The notes under the pieces were generated by a model that had not been told where the DNA came from, made no database searches, and saw nothing but the letters and a program-made list of their open reading frames with translations. DNA of 64,000 bases, from the NCBI GenBank assembly GCA_028386065.3, contig JAKUCV010006249.1, positions 31,021-95,020 on the forward strand, read 5' to 3'. A program made the translations under genes and the position numbers. Below, piece by piece: positions 35,001 to 45,043 of the stretch. Within the stretch, counting starts at the first letter, position 1. The number at the start of each line of letters is the position of its first letter. Source of the stretch: Turnera subulata. Taxonomy: Eukaryota; Streptophyta; Magnoliopsida; Malpighiales; Passifloraceae.

Positions 35001-36174
35001 TCCCTATGCACTTGCTACTGCTGCTATAAGTCATGATCGGGACAATGTGGAGGACTATGTCAGCAGATGGTACCAAAAGGATAACTACATCAACTCCTAC
35101 AAATTGTCAATGAACCCTGTTCCTGGAGAACTTTTCTGGGAATAAACTAACAAGCCGGCCATCCGGCCACCTGAGGTTGACACCAAAAGAGGCAGACCTC
35201 AGACAAAAAGAATCTGGGAGTTTTGGGAAGGAAAGGGTTCTCAGGTACTACATGACAGTTTTTTCTTTGAAATGGATTTGCATTCTTATTGCTGTGTAAC
35301 TTGTGATAATTTTTGGTTACCTTACAATACATTACAAATAGAGGAGGTCAAAAATTTCAAGGCAAATGCAGTGTCAATTGTGCTTGGAATATGGACACAA
35401 CATTGTCACATGTAGGAGGAAGCAGGTGAGCCAACCTAAGAATACTGGAATTTTGTATTTTTTGCCACAATGAATGTTGTTGTCCAATATGATTCATGCT
35501 TATTCATCTACAGTAAGCACAGCAACAGCAAGGCACCAGTGGAGAAGCATATCAGAATACTCATAATGGGTGTGTTGCTAAATCCAGTCATAGAGGCCAG
35601 AATATGGTAACCTGTTTTATGCCAACCTCAATAATTCAGATTGTTTTTGGAAATATTAAAGATTGTTAATGTTCTTTGCTTATATTTCCATTATTGTCTA
35701 TAGCCTCACAATGATCAGGAGAATGCACCTTCATATGTTCCTCTGTCACAATAAACAACTGAGTCATCTTCCAGGAAGAGGAAGGTAACACATTGTCACC
35801 TATATATGCCATTGTTGTCATAACTCTGCACTGTCACCAACATCACCTTCTCATGTACCTATTAACAGGCCCAAACAGAACCTAAAGATACAGCCCCTAC
35901 AGCAGCTCAGTCACCAGTTCACCCTGCAAGGGTGCCAGTAACTAGAAGTGGCAGATTTGCTGAGGTACATGGAAGAACTAACTATACTAATGTTATTTCG
36001 GCTATACTGTTCCTAATTTGCTTTGTTTTCTATATTTTGTTGCAGGTTGAACCACATCCTCAACAGGCTGACATTGTCACACCTATTCATTCATCGATTC
36101 AATCACCAACTCGTTCATTAACACAGCCTGTAAGGGTTCCTAACACAAGAAGTGGGAGATTTAACCAGGTATAA
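32052..36174 (+). pseudogene. MuDR-type MULE transposase (mudrA-like), decayed multi-exon
   Basis: Starts at ATG 32052 (MASDNDFITLNVHIGGEFRRVPHLIYVV), a PB1-like N-terminus as in many plant MULEs. An acidic, repeat-bearing linker (32350-33290) follows, then the MuDR N-terminal domain (FEVSMIFTTRDQAKQAFDRYTIRERR near 33520). The transposase core has FKTGCRHIIRVDGCFLKGY (first catalytic Asp, about 34110) and TFMSDQHK (second Asp, 34290-34323). An intron (34324-34411) precedes HRRCARHIFANWRK. The catalytic-Glu region is near 34745 (MLENIRRLM). A SWIM-like finger CTCRSWELTGIPYALA (34970-35020) has lost the usual Cys and His, reading Y and L. A knuckle CQLCLEYGHNIVTC is near 35370-35410. Stops and frameshifts near 32240, 32633, 33290, 33665 and 34251 make it non-functional. 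Confidence 0.88.
32530..32712 (+). repeat. Coding minisatellite in the transposase linker
   Basis: About four imperfect units of 45-50 bp encoding GERGESS followed by a GIN/GVS-type segment (AGAGGTGAGAGTAGT recurs). It lies in the acidic linker before the DNA-binding domain. An in-frame TAG at 32633 interrupts it. Confidence 0.65.
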
Positions 36175-36442
36175 TGGATTTAATAATGTTTTAAATACTT
36201 ATTTATTGTTATCTCTATATTGATACATTTTGCGAACATTATATAGGTGCTTACTGAGGATGAATCAGGGAGTAATAATGCACTACCATTTGACAGCAGT
36301 CTCCCAAATGACAATCCTACTGATGAGGTAAAAAACCTTTCAATTCTGTGGTAGAGTGTGAGACCATAGTGATCAACTTCATCTAATTTCATGCATACAA
36401 TGTAGTTAGCTGTGCCATTACAACAACATATTATGCATCCTA

Positions 36443-37975
36443 TGTAGGTATCTGGTTCATGCAATTGACAATCAAAAGCACAAAATACAACATGTATGCG
36501 CAGCGGAAATACCGGATACACATGGAGGATCAATGTGAAGGGAGCTAAACCGAATAACAATTTTTCATACCTGTAACGGTTGAGGTCTTTCACCCAACTG
36601 TAGAACCGAATCAGTTAGAGCCAGACAAAAGCCTGGCCCCTCTACGGTATCCACACGAACCGCTGTAACCGGTTGAAGAACGTCTCACGACTTCAACCCG
36701 AGCTCTCCCGAACTGGTGTGCTAGCAACAGGTTTCCGGGAGCTTTTATGTGTGGTGTTTTTCTCTCAATTTTCAGACCACTCAAGAACTCTTCTCAAGCT
36801 CTGAAAATTCTCTCAAGAACAAGTGTGTGTGAGGAAGAAGATGAGCAATAGTGATCTGATCACTCAACCCTCAAAGGCATAATGCATTAGTGGAGTTAAT
36901 GGCCAACATGGTGGTCCACTAAGCAACATGATTATGTCTCCACAAAATCATGTTTCCCACTAACCATTATCAACACAACTCAGCATGTTTTGGTTCAAAA
37001 AATCTGACATTCAATGAACCAAACCAGCCCAAAAACGACCCTGGTCTAACCATGGTCCAACCGCGGTCCAACCACACCTTGGTTCAATCATGGTCCAACC
37101 ACGGTTCAACCACCTGCTCGAATCAACGGTTGTATGTGTGTGACCCTGTAGGCACTTGTACGTACGGCAATAATCGTAAAATCTCATTTTACAATTATAT
37201 GCAAAGAGCGGCGTCTAGCAACACATCATTGCCACCCGAACGACAAGATCAATACTGATTCCACGTGCCTCGGAACATGTCATCGTCCCTTCGTCCCATT
37301 ATCAAGATTAAACACGAGACATGGAATATGTCAATCTCGCATATGTTTAATCTCGGTTTCTTGATCCTCGAGTTAACCGGTAAAACGAATACCAATGATA
37401 TCATATATCATTATCCGAGCATGGCCATGCATTTACGGTTCAACTCTATCAAGAAACACTCCGATAATATACCCGTTATATGGGTTGACCGAATCCAATC
37501 TGGATCATACAAAACCCACTACACACTCATCATATACCCAATGATTACCCTTATGTCTATCCAGTTACGGATGACCAGGAATAATATCAAAGCATATGAC
37601 TCACATGTTGGGAACCTTGATGATCACAGGTCTAAGGACAATACATTATAAGAACCGCTATCGACAAAACATATAACGTTCCATGTAGCGTTCTTATNAT
37701 GTGGGTCGGTCCAGTCCACAAGTTCTCCAACTTGTACCCGTATGTTGAATTCATATCACATATAAACTCTCAACATACGCTAGTCTTAATTTATTATTGC
37801 AACCCTTCCACAATAATAATAGACTAGGGACAATTTAAGAATATGAAATATTCTAGGGTTATAAGTATGTGCAAGCGTTTATCTCATAAACGATACTTAT
37901 TGGAATAACCTTAATGTGTATACATGACTCAAAATATACATTCATTGATTGGTTTTTGGGCATATTACACTAACA
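36443..37975 (-). repeat. 3' LTR of copia K2
   Basis: 1533 bp, closely matching 39407-40925. At 37050-37112 it has a 12-14 bp minisatellite (CCAACCACGGTC and variants such as CCAACCGCGGTC and TCAATCATGGTC). The base at 37698 is N; at this spot the two LTRs differ by a few bases. Confidence 0.9.
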
Positions 37976-38153
37976 ATCTCCCATTTGCACTAAAGCCAAT
38001 CGTACATGTATCTAATACCAATAGACGCAGCATGACCATCATGCTTCTGTTGTGTGAGCGGTTAGTCAATGGATCTGCTACATTGTTCTCCGAAGAAACT
38101 CTGCACAGTCTGACATCGCCTCTATCTATGATCTCTCTAATAAGATGATAGCG

Positions 38154-38372
38154 TCAGAGTATATGTTTGGATCTCTGGTGGTATCTCGGTTCTTGAGCCT
38201 GTGCAATTGTCCCATTGTTGTCACAATAGAGCTCATTCGGACTCTCAATGCTCGGAACCACACCAAGTTCAGTTACGAACTTCTTGATCCAAATAGCCTC
38301 TTTCGCCGCATCTGAGGCAAAACCTACCATTTGTTGATCGAAGCAATGATGAGTGCTTACCATGGAAGGCAA
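38154..38372 (-). pseudogene. pol: Copia RNase H remnant of K2
   Basis: Minus-strand 72-residue frame: GFASDAAKEAIWIKKFVTELGVVPSIESPNELYCDNNGTIAQAQEP then HQRSKHIL, the C-terminal RNase H segment of copia polyproteins. It is all that remains of pol, just upstream of the purine tract and 3' LTR. Confidence 0.85.
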
Positions 38373-38478
38373 CTAAGAACTTAATATTTTCATCAACATA
38401 TAATTCCTACACATCGCATGCTTGTTCTTGATAAATCATACATTGATATCATGTAAGTTTGAAAAACAAAATACTTGA

Positions 38479-39113
38479 TAATATCGATGTTACCATTTGG
38501 AACATCGATGTTGTGACAATCAAATTGTCCCAACTCTTTGGCAGTAGCTCAATAACATCGATGTTGGACATTACAACATCGATGTTGTGAGAACTCGAGC
38601 TCCAAACAATTTTAGCAGTAGCTCCATAACATCGATGTTGCACATTTCAACATCGATGTTGTGTGTAACTTGAACTCCAAACCTTTTGGCAGTAGCTCAA
38701 TAACATCGATGATGAACTTTCAACATCGATGTTGATGAGTTTCTGAAAAAATTCAAGTTTTGGCAGTAGCATTTTAACATCGATGTTTAACATTTAAACG
38801 TCGATGTTTGGGTCCTGGAACTCAAGAACATCGATGTTGACATTCACACATCGATGTTGTTGGAGCTCTGGAACTCAAACCAATTTGGCCGAGCTCAAAT
38901 AACATCGATGTTTAACTCTTAAACATCGATGTTGTCAGAGTTCTGCCAAGGCCTCTTCATGTCAACATCGATGTTGAAACATCGATGTTATTTTGATTCG
39001 GCCAAAACCAGCCTACTTAGAACATCGATGTTGTCCACACAACATCGATGTTAATTCAGCTCGGCAAAGGCTAATCAACACATGAACATCGATGTTAGTC
39101 CCACCAACATCGA
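38479..39113. repeat. Array of ten paired ACATCGATGT palindromes
   Basis: Twenty copies of the self-complementary core ATCGAT (one variant GTCGAT), mostly as AACATCGATGTT. Core starts: 38483/38504, 38557/38578, 38631/38652, 38705/38725, 38779/38800, 38830/38850, 38904/38925, 38967/38981, 39024/39044, 39088/39109. Copies are 20-21 bp apart within pairs (once 14). Pairs recur every 74 bp for the first five, then 51, 74, 63, 57 and 64 bp. Spacers share words such as GGCAGTAGCTCAATA and GAACTC. The array lies between the PBS and the RNase H remnant of copia K2. No continuous reading frame spans it. Confidence 0.9.
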
Positions 39114-39390
39114 TGTTCTGGGCCTGCGGAACTTGAACTATAATCGTTCAAAACACAAACCGACACTTGGTTTTTCCTAGTCGAACTCTTTCGACTTACT
39201 ACCAAGAACTCCTTGATCGATATCGCATACCAATCAAGTTCTCTTTGTCAAAACTCTTTTGACAAAAACCAACATCAATACATATATCACATATACATAA
39301 TTGAAAACAACATATCACATATGCCTAGCATGTTCAAGCTATATCACATATAACATATGAACACACAAAATTCAGTTTAGGACTTCACAA

Positions 39391-39406
39391 GAAGCTCCGC
39401 TACCAC
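39391..39406 (-). other. Primer-binding site of copia K2
   Basis: Minus strand GTGGTAGCGGAGCTTC directly at the LTR edge. It resembles the initiator-Met type TGGTATCAGAGC with substitutions. The same variant occurs in the copia element at 63435-63447. Confidence 0.7.
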
Positions 39407-40925
39407 TGTAGGTATCCGGTTCATGCAATTGACAATCAAAAGCGCAAAATACAACATGTATGCGCAGTGGAAATACCGGATACACATGGAGGATCCATAT
39501 GAAGGGAGCTAAACCGAATAACAATTTTTCATACCTGTAACGGTTGAGGTCTTTCACCCAACTGTAGAACCGAATCAGCTAGAGCCAGACAAAAGCCTCG
39601 TCCCTCTACGGTATCCACACGAACTGTTGTAACCGGTTGAAGAACATCTCACGACTTCAACCCGAGCTCTCCCGAACTGGTGTGCTAGCAACAGGTTTCC
39701 GGGAGCTTTTGTGCGTGGTATTTTTTTCTCATTTTTCAGACCACTCATGAACTCTTCTCAAGCTCTGAAAATTCTCTCAAGAACAAGTGTGTGTGAGGAA
39801 GAAGATGAGCAATAGTGATCTGATCACTCAACCCTCAAAGGCATAATGCATTAGTGGAGTTAATGGCCAACATGGTGGTCCACTAAGCAACATGATTATG
39901 TCTCCACATAATCATGTTTCCCACTAAGCATTATCAACATGACTCAGCATGTTTTGGTTCAAAAAATTTGACATTTAGTGAACCAAACCAGCCCAAAAAT
40001 GACCCTAGTCCAACCACGGTCCAACCACACCTTGGTTCAACCATGGTCCAACCACGGTTCAACCACCTGCTCGAATCAACGGTTGTATGTGTGTGACCCT
40101 GTAGGCACTTGTACGTTCGACAATAATCGTAAAATCTCATTTTACAATTATAAGCAAAGAGCGGCGTCTAGCAAGACATCATTGCCACCCGAACGACAAG
40201 ATCAATACTGATTCCACGTGCCTCGGAACATGTCATCGTCCCTTCGTCCCATTATCAAGATTAAACACGAGACATGGAATATGTCAATCTCGCATATGTT
40301 TAATCTCGGTTTCTTGATCCTCGAGTTAACTGGTAAAACGGATACTAATGATGTCATATATCATTATCCGAGCATGGCCATGCATTTACGGTTCAACTCT
40401 ATCAAGAAACACTCCGATAATATACCCGTTATATGGGTTGCACGATTCCCCTCTGGATCATACAAAACCCACTACACACTCATCATATACCCAATGACTA
40501 CCCTTACGTCTATCCAGTTACGGATGACCAAGAATAATATCAAAGCATATGACTCACATGTTGGGAACCTTGATGATCACAGGTCTAAGGACAATACATT
40601 ATAAGAACCGCTATCGACAAAACATATAACGTTCGATGTAGCATTCTTATGCGGGTCGGTCCAGTCCACAAGTTCTCCAACTTGTACCCGTACGTTGAAT
40701 TCATATCACATATAAACTCTCAACATACGCTAGTCTTAATTTATTATTACAACCCTTCCATAATAATAATCGACTAGGGACAATTTAAGAATATGAAATA
40801 TTCTAGGGTTATAAGTATGTGCAAGCTTTTATCTCATAAACGGTACTTATTGGAATAACCTTAATGTGTATATATGACTCAAAATATACATCCATTGATT
40901 GGCTTTTGGGCATATTACACTAACA
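39407..40925 (-). repeat. 5' LTR of copia K2
   Basis: 1519 bp, TG..CA on the plus strand, closely matching 36443-37975. It carries the same 12-14 bp minisatellite near 40010-40070. It is bounded by the PBS on the inner side and the TCCTA duplication on the outer side. Confidence 0.9.
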
Positions 40926-40930
40926 TCCTA

Positions 40931-41560
40931 CCCGTCAAAATCCTCAAAGACCTAGTAATAGAGGAAGAGTGAGAAGAATAACTAACAGAAGGTTTAACTT
41001 CGGTGAGGGAAGGGGTGTGTTATTTACTGAATCGGGATTCATGGTTGAAAATGTAAGTGTATGCATGTACATATGCCTTGTATATTCACATTTCCACTAC
41101 ATTAAGTTGGGGAATTTACAAATAATATTTGCTTTTTTTACTCCCATGTAGCCTGGTACAAGGTCTCAAAGAATCCACCATGTTCCCAGTAGCTGAGGCA
41201 GACCAAGGATGTCATTGACTGATATAATGTTTGTTGAAAGGATGCGTGATCAAAACACTTCAAATGTCCAAGATAATCCTGAAGGTACATGTTTTACTTG
41301 ACGATGTTTGTTGTATATTGGATTTTCTTGATTGGTATGAATAGTTTAGATTTATGCATATTGGCTTACATTGTTGCTTCTGGACTCGGGCATTGTGGAA
41401 GCTCCTGAGCTTCCAGTTCTTGCTCGAAATGGCTGTAGGGGCAGAGGTAATAGAGGAGCTCGCGGTCGAGGAAGAGGTAGACCTGCACAACATGGAAGGA
41501 GAGGTGGCACCACGTCCAATTGAAAAGCACAAGGACCTGCAAATCTTCCTGTTGGATGCA
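40931..41560 (+). pseudogene. 3' exons of the MULE transposase, RGG-rich tail
   Basis: Resumes after the copia duplication. The frame around 41425-41520 reads as an R/G-rich tail (GCRGRGNRGARGRGRGRPAQHGRRGG), common at the C-terminus of plant MULE transposases. An upstream piece (PRPSNRGRVRRITNRRF, from 40950) is similar. Intron-like gaps separate them. It shows that the copia element sits in the transposase gene. Confidence 0.55.
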
Positions 41561-42353
41561 TCCTGCTTTTGGCGTTTGGATATTGCCTTTTTTCATTTAG
41601 TTAGCATTAAATTCAGCTGCATTCAGATATTTGCCTATGGGAAGCACATTTGATGTTATACTTTTGGGTATTACGCATTTGGATATTTGATGCTTTTGGG
41701 GTATTATGGATTTGGATATTTGCTATGGGCAAGCACATTTCAATGTAATGTAATGTTTTTGGATATTTCCCTCTGGGCAATTCATGCTTGTAGTTGTCTG
41801 CATATTCGATGTAATGCTTTCACTTTATTTGGTTATGCTTATGAATCAATCCTATTGTCTTACATTTCCAGCTCATTTAAGGTCCGAAACCATCATCCCT
41901 TGAGGTATTTTTTACCCAATTCAGCTTCTGGACACCAAGAGTTGCTTTCATTGCGAATTCAGCTGAATGTTGCAACATCTCCTGCTTACACCCCTCTTAG
42001 TCGGTCGTTGTCTGATCAATACAACTTAAATAGATCAATCTCAACCGAACTTAAAATTTTTTACCCAATTCAGCTTAAAATTTTGTACTCACAACTATCT
42101 ACATTCGTTTACCATACTCACTCTCAATATCAAAAACTATGATCACAACAACAAAAACCAATTCAGTTTCCACAAAAATTAATTCAACTTTCTCGATTGA
42201 CAGGACAATGCTAAAGTACTCTACATTATAAAATTGGGTTTCAACGACATTTCACTGCCATTCCTGATGGACAACAACAACCCAATTCATCAAACAACAA
42301 CAACCCAAGGCTTCTAAATCCACATGCTTTCATTACTAAAACAACCAACTAAC
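41561..42353. other. MULE interior between the two convergent genes
   Basis: AT-rich sequence with no credible coding region. It contains repeats of TTTGGATATTTGC and GGGCAAGCACATTT (41575-41775). It forms the intergenic space between the 3' ends of the transposase and the antisense GRF gene. Confidence 0.45.
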
Positions 42354-42854
42354 TTATTGATGCAAACTAATAACAATGCAAACTAGTAGGAAGCTCAAAG
42401 CCAAGCATGTTGCAGGGACTCCAAGGCATCGAATTGACCTTTCACCACCAACATCCGCCATGTGTATGCGGATAATGTTCAGCTCTGCTTTCAACTTCTG
42501 TACCTCTTCTTCCAGCTCCTTATTGCGACTGATGAGTTGCCTCTCCCTATTCCTCAACCCAATCAACAATTGGTGTGCTCTTTCGTCATGCTGCCCGTCC
42601 ACCTATTTCCAAAACCCACATCTCTTTGAACCACCACAGTTGTTAAACCTCCTACCTGGGTTGTCGTCGCTCCATGAGCACGACCTTGGACACTTCTGCC
42701 CACATGAACAAAATATCGCACCGTCGTAATTGTAATCGGGTTTCTGCCAAACGGTTGAAATGATAAAATCCCCATTAATGCGAAGATGACTCCCTGTGCG
42801 CTTCGAAGAAATGGATTTGAATGAGAGGTTGGATGAAGAAGAAGATTGAGACAT
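42354..42854 (-). pseudogene. GRF-type zinc-finger protein with coiled coil and C-terminal TM segment, one nonsense codon
   Basis: Minus strand, one frame of 166 codons. N-terminal Ser-rich stretch, then a GRF zinc finger at residues about 48-84 (CSCGQKCPRSCSWSDDNPGRRFNNC then CGFWK). A TAG at 42605-42603 sits where the family has an aromatic residue after CGFWK, splitting the frame. Next come a coiled coil (RERQLISRNKELEEEVQKL) and a hydrophobic segment (CLALSFLLVCIVISL) ending two residues before the stop. GRF fingers bind single-stranded nucleic acid in other proteins. The gene lies in the MULE, antisense to the transposase, with its ATG about 240 bp inside the right TIR, so the TIR could be its promoter. 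It could be a captured host gene or a regular second MULE gene. Confidence 0.75.
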
Positions 42855-43095
42855 GGTGGAGACGAAAAAACGAAGGTGATTGTTCCCAAAATTAAGAAAT
42901 AGAAGAGACTTGGAACTTTGGAAATCAAGAATTGGGAATTAGGGTTCTTCAAAATTGAGAAACAGAGTAGGCAACCCTCGGATATAATGGAAAGGTCGAA
43001 CGAAGACAGTTGCGGACATTTAAAATTAGTTTTTTTTGCCATAGCGTGGGCCCCATTTTTCATATTTTCAAAATCAATTACATTTATTCTCAATT

Positions 43096-43332
43096 GGTTT
43101 TTTGGAAAAAAGAAAATAGGAAAGAAAGAAAGAGGAAAAAATAAATTAAGTTAGATGTAGTGGGCCCCACAAACACGTGCCAGCCTCACACGCCCCAACT
43201 GGCTGCTAGGGGTAAGAAGGACAAGGTGACCCTGTAATTCATGAGTCGAGGGACAGGTTGAGTGAAAAAAAAGGAAGAGGGACAACAAATGCGAAAACAA
43301 AAAAGTGATGGGACAAGAAAAACTTTTTTACC
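43096..43332 (-). repeat. Right TIR of the MULE
   Basis: Reverse complement of the left TIR with scattered substitutions. It ends CTTTTTTACC at 43332, followed by the GGCAAATTAG duplication. Confidence 0.9.
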
Positions 43333-43342
43333 GGCAAATTAG

Positions 43343-43896
43343 TGGGGGTGAGTTGATACAAAACTCTCTCTCTCGCCTTTTTTTTCTTCTTCCTTTTTGT
43401 CTATTCGGGACGGGCAGACAACCCACACACATGAAGAGAAGAAGAGAGGGGGGTTCCTTAAGGTGTCCAGGTGGTCGAAGAAGGCCACAATCGGAAGCAA
43501 CCGATGCTTTGGTCCACGGGAAATCCCCAATGAGGAACGAGAATGGGGCAATTTTACCCTGTGGTAGGGGGTGGGGGACATTTTGGTACGGTGGGGAACA
43601 TAAAGGCTCAAATGTATATTGGGTCCTTTACTATTCGATAATGTTAAAAAATGACCATTTCACACTAATTATGTTTAATTACGTCACTATACATCTTAAA
43701 TTACTAATTTGTCCCCAATAGAGTTTAGACAAAGATTAACTGAGGTAGCAGATTAATCATATATATTAATAACTTAAAATTTTGTGGACCCCACATAAAT
43801 TAAATTTGTCACCCTAGCTAATGTCGGTTCTAAATTTATTTAATATATGCTCTCGTTATTCACAAAAAAAAACTAAAAAAAAGGATTGAATAATAA
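43343..43896. other. Right flank of the MULE, with G-rich hAT-MITE-like sequence
   Basis: Contains GGGGGTGGGGGACATTTTGG and GGTGGGGAACAT (43565-43605), resembling the interior of the hAT MITE at 48251-48882. Together with TAAGGATGGCAATGG at 30726 this suggests the MULE landed in an older MITE of that family. The second MITE end was not found. The rest is AT-rich without genes. Confidence 0.35.
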
Positions 43897-44913
43897 TAAT
43901 GGTTCAAAAGTAATTTTTGGTCATCGAACTTAGCTTTGCATTGAATTTTGGTCACTGTATACAATTTTAATGGATTTGGTCATTATACTCAGCCTTGCTC
44001 TCGATTTTAACCATTGGGCTGAACACAAATCATGGATCTCGGTTCACCGTCGACTTAGTAAAGTGAGGTAACACATATCTGTTTGTGAGTGTGACACGTC
44101 TTCAAGTGGACCTCATAGGAAGTGGGTGTATCCGTTAGACAGTAAACCCGTGTGTGCCTGGAATGGGTTAAATCACAAATTAAAAGAGTTATCCACATCA
44201 CCAAAATATATCCAAATCCTAAATTTCACAATAAATTGAAATACCAAACCTAAAAATTTATGAATTGGTTTTTCAACTTAATTTCGTACTCCCACATATT
44301 AAAAAAAATTACGTTTCAGGATTTGAGTATTTCAATTTATTCGGAAATTCAGGATTTAGCTGTGTTTGGGTATTGTGGAATACTCCCTCTGATCCACAAT
44401 AGATGACGCTTAAGACTTTTAATTTTGTTTCAAAATATATGACGTTTAGCAAGCATTATAATTTTTTTCCATATTTACCCATATTTAATTAACCAACTAC
44501 TTCCTTATTTACCCATGCTTTTATTTCTTGGGAGAATAAAAAGGATAGATTAGTAATTTAAATATCAAAATTTAATGAAAATAGATCTATTTAATGCTTC
44601 CCTTAATGGGAGTGCAAATACCTTAAACGTCATCTATTGTGGATCAGAGGGAGTATTATTTTAATCTGTAATTTAACCCGCTATAGGCGCAGACGGGTTC
44701 GCTTTCTAACAAATTCGTACGGAACGAGGTACACCTACTTCTTATGAGGTCCATTTGATGACGTATCACACTTACAAACGAACATGTGGTGTCTTATTTT
44801 ACATGGTTGATTCGCGAGCCGAAATCCATAATTTTTGTTGAATACAAGGACCAAAATCCATTAAAATTGGGTACAGTTACCAAAATCTAACCAAAAATTG
44901 CTTTTGACCATTA
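43897..44913. mobile_element. Foldback element with long subterminal inverted repeats
   Basis: Left end TAATGGTTCAAAAGTAATTTTTGG pairs with the right end, whose reverse complement reads TAATGGTCAAAAGCAATTTTTGG. Similarity continues inward through GTCCACTTGAAGAC-like and CCTCATAGGAAG/CTTCTTATGAGG words on both arms. A Stowaway MITE (44383-44653) sits near the fold. No coding sequence. No clean target duplication was found, so superfamily (MULE- or Harbinger-like) is open. Confidence 0.65.
44383..44653. mobile_element. Stowaway MITE 1
   Basis: 271 bp with TIR CTCCCTCTGATCCACAATAG...(reverse complement at the other end) and TA target duplication (44381-44382 and 44654-44655). CTCCCTC(T/C)G termini are diagnostic of Stowaway (Tc1/mariner). 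The AT-rich interior has no coding sequence. Nested in the foldback element. Confidence 0.92.
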
Positions 44914-45043
44914 ATAACGTGAATAAAAATCATAGAATTATTTTTTTAAGAACAATCATTGAGGGTCTTCTGAAAATAGCAAACAAGTGTATTTTCTTCG
45001 TCATGCAGGAACATATCGACAAAAGAAAAGGATTGACTTCGAT

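Larger units (their letters stand above)
36443..40925 (-). mobile_element. Ty1/copia retrotransposon nested in the MULE (element K2), internally deleted
   Basis: Two near-identical LTRs, 36443-37975 (1533 bp) and 39407-40925 (1519 bp), start TGTAGG and end ACACTAACA on the plus strand. They are flanked by the 5 bp duplication TCCTA (36438-36442 and 40926-40930). On the minus strand the LTR begins TGTTAGTGTAATATGCCC, a typical copia LTR start. PBS GTGGTAGCGGAGCTTC (39406-39391) and a purine tract AAATGGGAGAT (about 37986-37976) confirm minus orientation. Only about 1.4 kb lies between the LTRs: the palindrome array (38479-39113) and an RNase H remnant. One ambiguous base (N) is at 37698. The few LTR differences suggest recent insertion. 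Confidence 0.93.
30752..43332 (+). mobile_element. Mutator-like element (MULE), 12.6 kb including a nested copia element
   Basis: Terminal inverted repeats start GGTAAAAAAGTTTTTCTTG (left) and end with the reverse complement (right). They match over about 225-237 bp (30752-30976 against 43096-43332) with few differences. The direct duplication GGCAAATTAG (30742-30751 and 43333-43342) is 10 bp, within the 8-11 bp range of MULEs. Contents: decayed MuDR-type transposase (32052-36174 plus tail 40931-41560, plus strand), an antisense GRF zinc-finger gene near the right TIR (42354-42854), and a 4.5 kb copia insertion (36443-40925). Without that insertion and its duplication the MULE is about 8.1 kb. 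The left end holds AAACGACGTCG (31081) and a related motif (31150). Confidence 0.93.

Noticed and set aside
38479..39113. CRISPR-like array
   Set aside because: Plant nuclear DNA inside a copia element; the repeated unit is a 10-12 bp palindrome with unequal, related spacers, unlike CRISPR repeats.
43305..43721. 138-codon frame at the right edge of the MULE
   Set aside because: It crosses the TIR end and target duplication, so it cannot be an ancestral gene; no recognisable domain.
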